Of a DNA stretch of 17,477 nucleotides, positions 13,499 through 17,477 are shown in pieces. The position numbers and the translations under genes were made by a program. Each line of letters starts with the position of its first letter. Position 1 is the stretch's first letter. Origin of the DNA: Bacillota bacterium (GTDB taxonomy: Bacteria > Bacillota > Clostridia > Acetivibrionales > DSM-1351); the NCBI GenBank assembly GCA_023390335.1, contig JAEWCZ010000038.1, positions 1 to 17,477 of the forward strand, written 5' to 3'. The notes beneath the pieces are model-generated. The model did not search any database. It was not told the origin of the DNA and saw nothing but the letters and a program-made list of their open reading frames with translations.

Positions 13499-15388
13499 AT
13501 GAATGCAAAATTTAAAAAAGCAGCTGAATTATCCAGAGTATTTATTAATAAAGTTTTGTACAAATCAGATAACTGTAAAATGAGCTTAAAAGTTAGACTC
13601 ATTTTTTCTTTTCTTTTTGCGGCAATAATTCCTTTAATATCAGTGCAGTTTATTTTTTATTTAAACACAACAAAATCAATGCAAAATAAAGTTAATGAGC
13701 TTTTAGAGATTAATCTGTTTCAGACTGCCAAAAATGTAAATTTGAAAATCGAATCATACAACGAATTACTATTTCAAATATTTTCGGATAATGAAATTGT
13801 TGAACTTACCAAAAAATTAGGAAACGATTCGGTAGATGAGCAAATATCTGCTTTCGGAAAACTCAGAGAAAAGCTTGGTATTCTGGCAAATTCAAAAGAA
13901 GGAATCTCATGCATCTCGATTCTATGTCCTAATGGACTGGTAGTGTGTTATGACAAAGTTACGGGGTTGGCAACTCAGCACTTTTGGACTAAATATAAGG
14001 ATATTGTCAAAACAGATTTTTATGTGCAGGCAGAAAAAACAGACCACACTGTACTTATACCGACATCATTTGCCGAACAATACGGAGATAAGGGATGTTA
14101 TCTGTTTCATATTGCCAAAAGGATGTTTGATATAGAGAAATTTGATAAAACTACGTTGGGAGTAATTGTAATAAGCTTAAATGAACAGATGATATCTGAT
14201 ATATGTAACGGAGCATATGGAAACGTAGAAAATGATAATCAAAAGAAAGGCTTTAACTTTATAGTCGATAAAGAACAAAGGATTATCTCATTCCCTGAAA
14301 AATACTACATTGGTAAGAAAGAAGAAAGAATCCTTAAGGAGAATTCTATAGAATTGTCAGGAGATATGAGGAATTCAAACAGCAGGATTAAGGATCTAAG
14401 TCAAAAGCCTGTTTTGGTAAACCGGTATACAGATAACAATCTGGGGTGGAACTATATAAATATTACAGATAAAGAAAGTATGTTTTCAGAAATTTATTCA
14501 CTTCAAAGGCTTTATACATTAATTGGTCTGGCAGCAGTGCTTCTTTCAATAATCCTTGTTATCTATTTTTCTGGAAGATTTTCCAATTCTGTAAGAAAAA
14601 TCATTCAAGCTATGACAACTGCCAAAAGCGGAGAACTGAATGTACATGTTAACTTTGATACAAAGGATGAAATATCAATCATTGCTACAACATTTAATAG
14701 TATGATGGTGCAGATAAAAAGGCTGATTGAAGACGTCAAATCTGCAGCCAGACAACAAAAGGATGCCGAAATCAAAGCACTTGAAGCTCAAATAAACCCT
14801 CATTTTCTATATAATACATTAGATACAATAAATTGGGTAGCAATAGAAAATGAACAGTATAAAATAAGTAATATGCTTAAGAATCTTGCGCAGATTTTGA
14901 GGTATAGTGTAAACCAGAGTAATGAAATTGTCACTTTTAAACAGGAAATCGAATGGCTTAGACAATATATGTATCTGCAGCAGATACGCTTTGAGTATTC
15001 CTTCCATTGTGAAACAGAAATCGATGAAAATGTACTTGATTGCAGGATTCATAAGCTATTGATGCAGCCGCTTATTGAAAATGCAATAATTCACGGATTT
15101 GACGGATACGCTTCAGGAGGCTTGATTACTGTGAATATACATATATTTGAAGTTGAAAATATAGTAATATCTATAAAAGATAATGGCAGAGGGATGGATG
15201 AGTCGAAACTCGGAGAACTGTTAAAAGAGGATGGGAGTGATATAATAAGCAGCAGAAGAGGATTAGGTGTAAAAAATGTGTTTAACCGCCTAAAACTATA
15301 TTATGGTGAAAACTGCAAATGGAATATTAAAAGTGAACTGGGTAAGGGAACTGAAATATTGTTTGAAATCCCCAGACAGCTGGAATAA
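13499..15388 (+). CDS. YesM-type sensor histidine kinase
   Basis: A 629-residue membrane sensor. Layout: TM1 about 34-56, an extracellular Cache-like sensor region about 57-335, TM2 about 338-358, HAMP about 360-412, then a His_kinase/HATPase core. The phospho-acceptor is His435 in QINPHFLYNTLDTINW, the LytS/YesM-type H-box. The ATP-binding part has LIENAIIHGF (N-box, Glu527/Asn528), DNGRGM (561-566), RGLGVKNV (587-594) and GKGTEI. It would detect an extracellular sugar or a sugar-loaded binding protein and phosphorylate the partner encoded 78 bases downstream. The start is uncertain: ATG 13499 is preceded by GGGTG at good spacing, while GTG 13490 (three codons earlier) has nothing better. 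In B. subtilis, YesM/YesN lies with rhamnogalacturonan-use genes, which fits the pectin context here. Confidence 0.92.
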   Translation: MNAKFKKAAELSRVFINKVLYKSDNCKMSLKVRLIFSFLFAAIIPLISVQFIFYLNTTKSMQNKVNELLEINLFQTAKNVNLKIESYNELLFQIFSDNEIVELTKKLGNDSVDEQISAFGKLREKLGILANSKEGISCISILCPNGLVVCYDKVTGLATQHFWTKYKDIVKTDFYVQAEKTDHTVLIPTSFAEQYGDKGCYLFHIAKRMFDIEKFDKTTLGVIVISLNEQMISDICNGAYGNVENDNQKKGFNFIVDKEQRIISFPEKYYIGKKEERILKENSIELSGDMRNSNSRIKDLSQKPVLVNRYTDNNLGWNYINITDKESMFSEIYSLQRLYTLIGLAAVLLSIILVIYFSGRFSNSVRKIIQAMTTAKSGELNVHVNFDTKDEISIIATTFNSMMVQIKRLIEDVKSAARQQKDAEIKALEAQINPHFLYNTLDTINWVAIENEQYKISNMLKNLAQILRYSVNQSNEIVTFKQEIEWLRQYMYLQQIRFEYSFHCETEIDENVLDCRIHKLLMQPLIENAIIHGFDGYASGGLITVNIHIFEVENIVISIKDNGRGMDESKLGELLKEDGSDIISSRRGLGVKNVFNRLKLYYGENCKWNIKSELGKGTEILFEIPRQLE

Positions 15389-15466
15389 ATTATCAATGGA
15401 TGGTATGAAAGAAATCTATAAGCAATTTAGAATATACCTTATTATTTAAAGCTGGAGGAGATCTTT

Positions 15467-17014
15467 ATGAAAATTGTTGTGGTTGAGGATGAAATGAGAA
15501 CCCGTAAAGGAATTGTTCAATTAATAAACCAAATAAGCAGCAATTATCAGATTGTTGGGGAGGCTGGCAATGGGATTGAAGGAGAAAAAATAGTTGCGGA
15601 GAAAAAACCTGACCTTATCATAACTGACATTAAAATGCCTGATATGAGTGGATTGGAAATGTTGGATAAATTAAAAAAGTATAATTTAAAGCATAAGTCT
15701 ATTATATTAAGTGGGTATTCGGAATTTGAGTATGCCCAAAAAGCTATAAAGGTTGGAGTTTATGAATATTTACTTAAGCCGTTTACTGTAGAGGATCTTC
15801 AAAGAGTATTAATAGATATAGAAAAAATGATTAAACTGGAAAAGTCGCTTGAAGAAAGTAAGACATCTGAATCTGTTTCCATAGATTATATTTTAAACAG
15901 CCTTTTTCTGGGAAACGATATTGGCACAAAAGGGATGGCTGAAAAAATGAAAGCTGAATATGATTTGGATGTAACAAAAAACTTTCATATTGGAATAGTT
16001 TATTTAGATAGTGTTGTCGAGAATATTTCAAAAAAAGTATTGGAACTGCTGGAAGAGAATTTGAATATGTATCTCGCAAATCAGTATTACTTATATAAAA
16101 TCAGCGCTGAAAATACATATGTTATTATTTTACCTGAAAATAAAAAAACATATGATTTTAAAAGGGCTATACAGAATAAACTGCGTATAGAAATCTATCA
16201 ACCACAGTATGGGAATACAATCTTTGGATTTATTGAATGTGAGAATATTAATACCTTTACAAACAGTCTTTCTACTATAATGAAAGAGCTGCAATGGTCA
16301 ATTGTACTTGGAGAAGATGTACTGATTGACCATGCTAAAATTCAGCATATCGTTACTAAATTGGTTAAATATCCTATTGAATTAGAACGCAGTATGATTC
16401 TGGCTGTTCACTCTATGGATTTGGATAATATAGAAATCTATTGCAGTGAGTTTCTGAAATGCTGGAGAAAAGACTTACATCAGCCGGATGATGTTATCAA
16501 TGCATTTGTACAATTTTCGTCTGCTATGATAAACTCTGCAAAAAAAGTGTGCGTTGAATGGGAAAATAGCCTAAGCCTGAAGGAAACATATCAAATAATG
16601 ATAAATTCATATACGTGGAAGGAATTAAGCGGATCACTTTCGGATTTGGCAACAAAAATGTCTTTATCCGTCAAAAAGCGGAACAATGACTACAGTCTGG
16701 TTATAAAGAAAGCCTTAAGCTATATTACTGTGCATTTGCATGAAAAAATAACACAAGTGGAGGTGGCAGATAAACTTAATGTGACTCCGGAATATTTGAG
16801 TTTACTTTTTGCAAAAGAAGTAGGACAAAATTTCAATACTTATATCAAAGAGATAAAGATCAATAAAGCAGAAGAGTTATTATTAAAAGGAGATGTGAAT
16901 ACATTTGAAATTTCAGAAAAATTGGGTTTCACAGACTCTAAATATTTCTATAAGGTGTTTAAAGAAGTTACGGGTATATCTACAAGTGAATTTGTTAAAA
17001 TATATAAAAATTAG
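15467..17014 (+). CDS. YesN-type response regulator with AraC HTH output
   Basis: A 515-residue cytoplasmic regulator. The receiver domain (1-120) has the acidic pair Glu7/Asp8, phospho-acceptor Asp54 in ITDIKMPD, Ser82 in LSGYSEF and Lys104 in LLKPF. A long middle region (about 130-400) is typical of YesN-type proteins. The AraC double helix-turn-helix lies at about 409-515, with VAEKL-like VADKLNVTPEYLSLLF and ISEKLGFTDSKYFYKVFKEVTGISTSEF. Phosphorylated by the kinase upstream, it would activate sugar-use genes such as the binding protein and the GH93-like gene. The ribosome binding site GGAGGAG and ATG start are clear. A stem-loop terminator follows about 105 bases after the stop. Confidence 0.93.
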   Translation: MKIVVVEDEMRTRKGIVQLINQISSNYQIVGEAGNGIEGEKIVAEKKPDLIITDIKMPDMSGLEMLDKLKKYNLKHKSIILSGYSEFEYAQKAIKVGVYEYLLKPFTVEDLQRVLIDIEKMIKLEKSLEESKTSESVSIDYILNSLFLGNDIGTKGMAEKMKAEYDLDVTKNFHIGIVYLDSVVENISKKVLELLEENLNMYLANQYYLYKISAENTYVIILPENKKTYDFKRAIQNKLRIEIYQPQYGNTIFGFIECENINTFTNSLSTIMKELQWSIVLGEDVLIDHAKIQHIVTKLVKYPIELERSMILAVHSMDLDNIEIYCSEFLKCWRKDLHQPDDVINAFVQFSSAMINSAKKVCVEWENSLSLKETYQIMINSYTWKELSGSLSDLATKMSLSVKKRNNDYSLVIKKALSYITVHLHEKITQVEVADKLNVTPEYLSLLFAKEVGQNFNTYIKEIKINKAEELLLKGDVNTFEISEKLGFTDSKYFYKVFKEVTGISTSEFVKIYKN

Positions 17015-17115
17015 TTTTATAATATGATGGGATAAGGGAGCTTAAGGGTATTATTGCCAGATTGGACTATCTGGAGGTGACACCCCAAAAACATAAATTT
17101 CATAGAGATAAATCC

Positions 17116-17150
17116 AAAGGCATCGGTGCAACAAAACCCCGATGCTTTTG
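17116..17150 (+). terminator. Rho-independent terminator after the two-component genes
   Basis: GCATCGG (17120-17126) pairs with CCGATGC (17139-17145), 12-base loop, followed by TTTTG. AAA bases before the stem can extend pairing with the T run. A smaller hairpin CCAGAT/ATCTGG lies upstream at 17057-17074. Confidence 0.75.
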
Positions 17151-17470
17151 TCTATATTTATAAAAAAATCAAAGCGGAGTTGAGAGGCTGATTATAAAAG
17201 AGGGGCGCTGAATTGCCGCAATTGTATACCAGATTACCATATAAAGTGATATTGCATACAGTATTGCCGCTGCATATACGAAAGCTATAAAGCATGATCT
17301 TTTCTATTTGTGTATTTTTATAGTACTTTATAACTATGGCTTGCATATTGCAACAAGATTTAACAATAAATGCCAATATTGTCTATATCATTATGGATAA
17401 ATCGAAATATAATTAAAATATTAGAAGTAATTGGAAATAAAGACGAATAATGGAAGGAGGAGTAAAAAGT
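17151..17470. other. Gene-free leader of the next gene
   Basis: 320 bases without a supported gene. It contains a 13-base palindrome AATTGC-C-GCAATT (17211-17223) and an imperfect inverted repeat AGCTATAAAG / CTTTATAACT around 17284-17334. I found no convincing promoter and no good copy of the motif shared at 9472 and 11144. Confidence 0.4.
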
Positions 17471-17477
17471 ATGAAAA
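17471..17477 (+). CDS. Start of an unidentified gene cut by the window edge
   Basis: ATGAAAA at the very end is preceded by GGAAGGAGGAG (17452-17462) with 8 bases between, an ideal Shine-Dalgarno arrangement. Only Met-Lys is visible, so the product is unknown. A Met-Lys start after a long leader would suit an exported protein, but that is a guess. Confidence 0.6.

Noticed and set aside
1..17477. CRISPR array, complete insertion sequence, toxin-antitoxin or defence cassette
   Set aside because: No regularly spaced short repeats, no transposase or nuclease genes, and no paired small genes with recognisable toxin or antitoxin motifs were found.

Overview
This is AT-rich DNA with Gram-positive signals: strong AGGAGG-type ribosome binding sites, a lipoprotein signal with a lipobox, YesM/YesN-type two-component genes, and GTG or TTG starts. 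The best fit is a low-GC Firmicute of the class Clostridia that uses plant polysaccharides, possibly a Ruminiclostridium relative. That placement is inferred from gene content and style, not from a marker gene.

Left part (1-5820). A membrane-anchored alpha/beta hydrolase of the PAF-acetylhydrolase type lies on the minus strand, downstream of a WYL-domain regulator that has a good promoter and a palindrome inside it. Opposite these is a large secreted protein (3069-5546, +) with leucine-rich repeats, a transglutaminase-like Cys-His-Asp core and five bacterial Ig-like repeats. A sixth Ig repeat survives as broken sequence after the stop codon, followed by a strong terminator.

Middle part (5820-9590). 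This stretch looks like an accumulation zone for debris and small stand-alone genes. It holds a GC-richer, RNA-like segment that resembles part of a group II intron, a metallo-beta-lactamase-fold hydrolase and an HxlR regulator with its promoter. It also holds a broken zinc-ribbon gene with an amber codon inside its second CPxCG knuckle, and a secreted family 9-type pectate lyase. The 610-base gap before the solute-binding protein carries the 5' half of a tRNA-Ala(GGC) gene and a second, weaker tRNA-like piece in the opposite orientation.

Right part (9590-17477). All genes are on the plus strand: a sugar-binding lipoprotein, a small unknown ORF, a secreted GH93-like exo-arabinanase with six ricin-type lectin repeats, then a YesM-type sensor kinase and a YesN-type AraC response regulator. 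The window ends two codons into another gene with a perfect Shine-Dalgarno sequence. The binding protein and the GH93-like gene share a 27-base upstream motif (21 of 27 identical), a candidate common operator.

Working model (inference): pectate lyase opens homogalacturonan, the GH93-like enzyme trims arabinan side chains, the lipoprotein binds released oligosaccharides and the two-component pair senses them. No transporter permease or dockerin is visible, so import would need permeases encoded elsewhere. I saw no CRISPR array, complete transposon, rRNA or complete tRNA, and no clearly new defence or mobile system.
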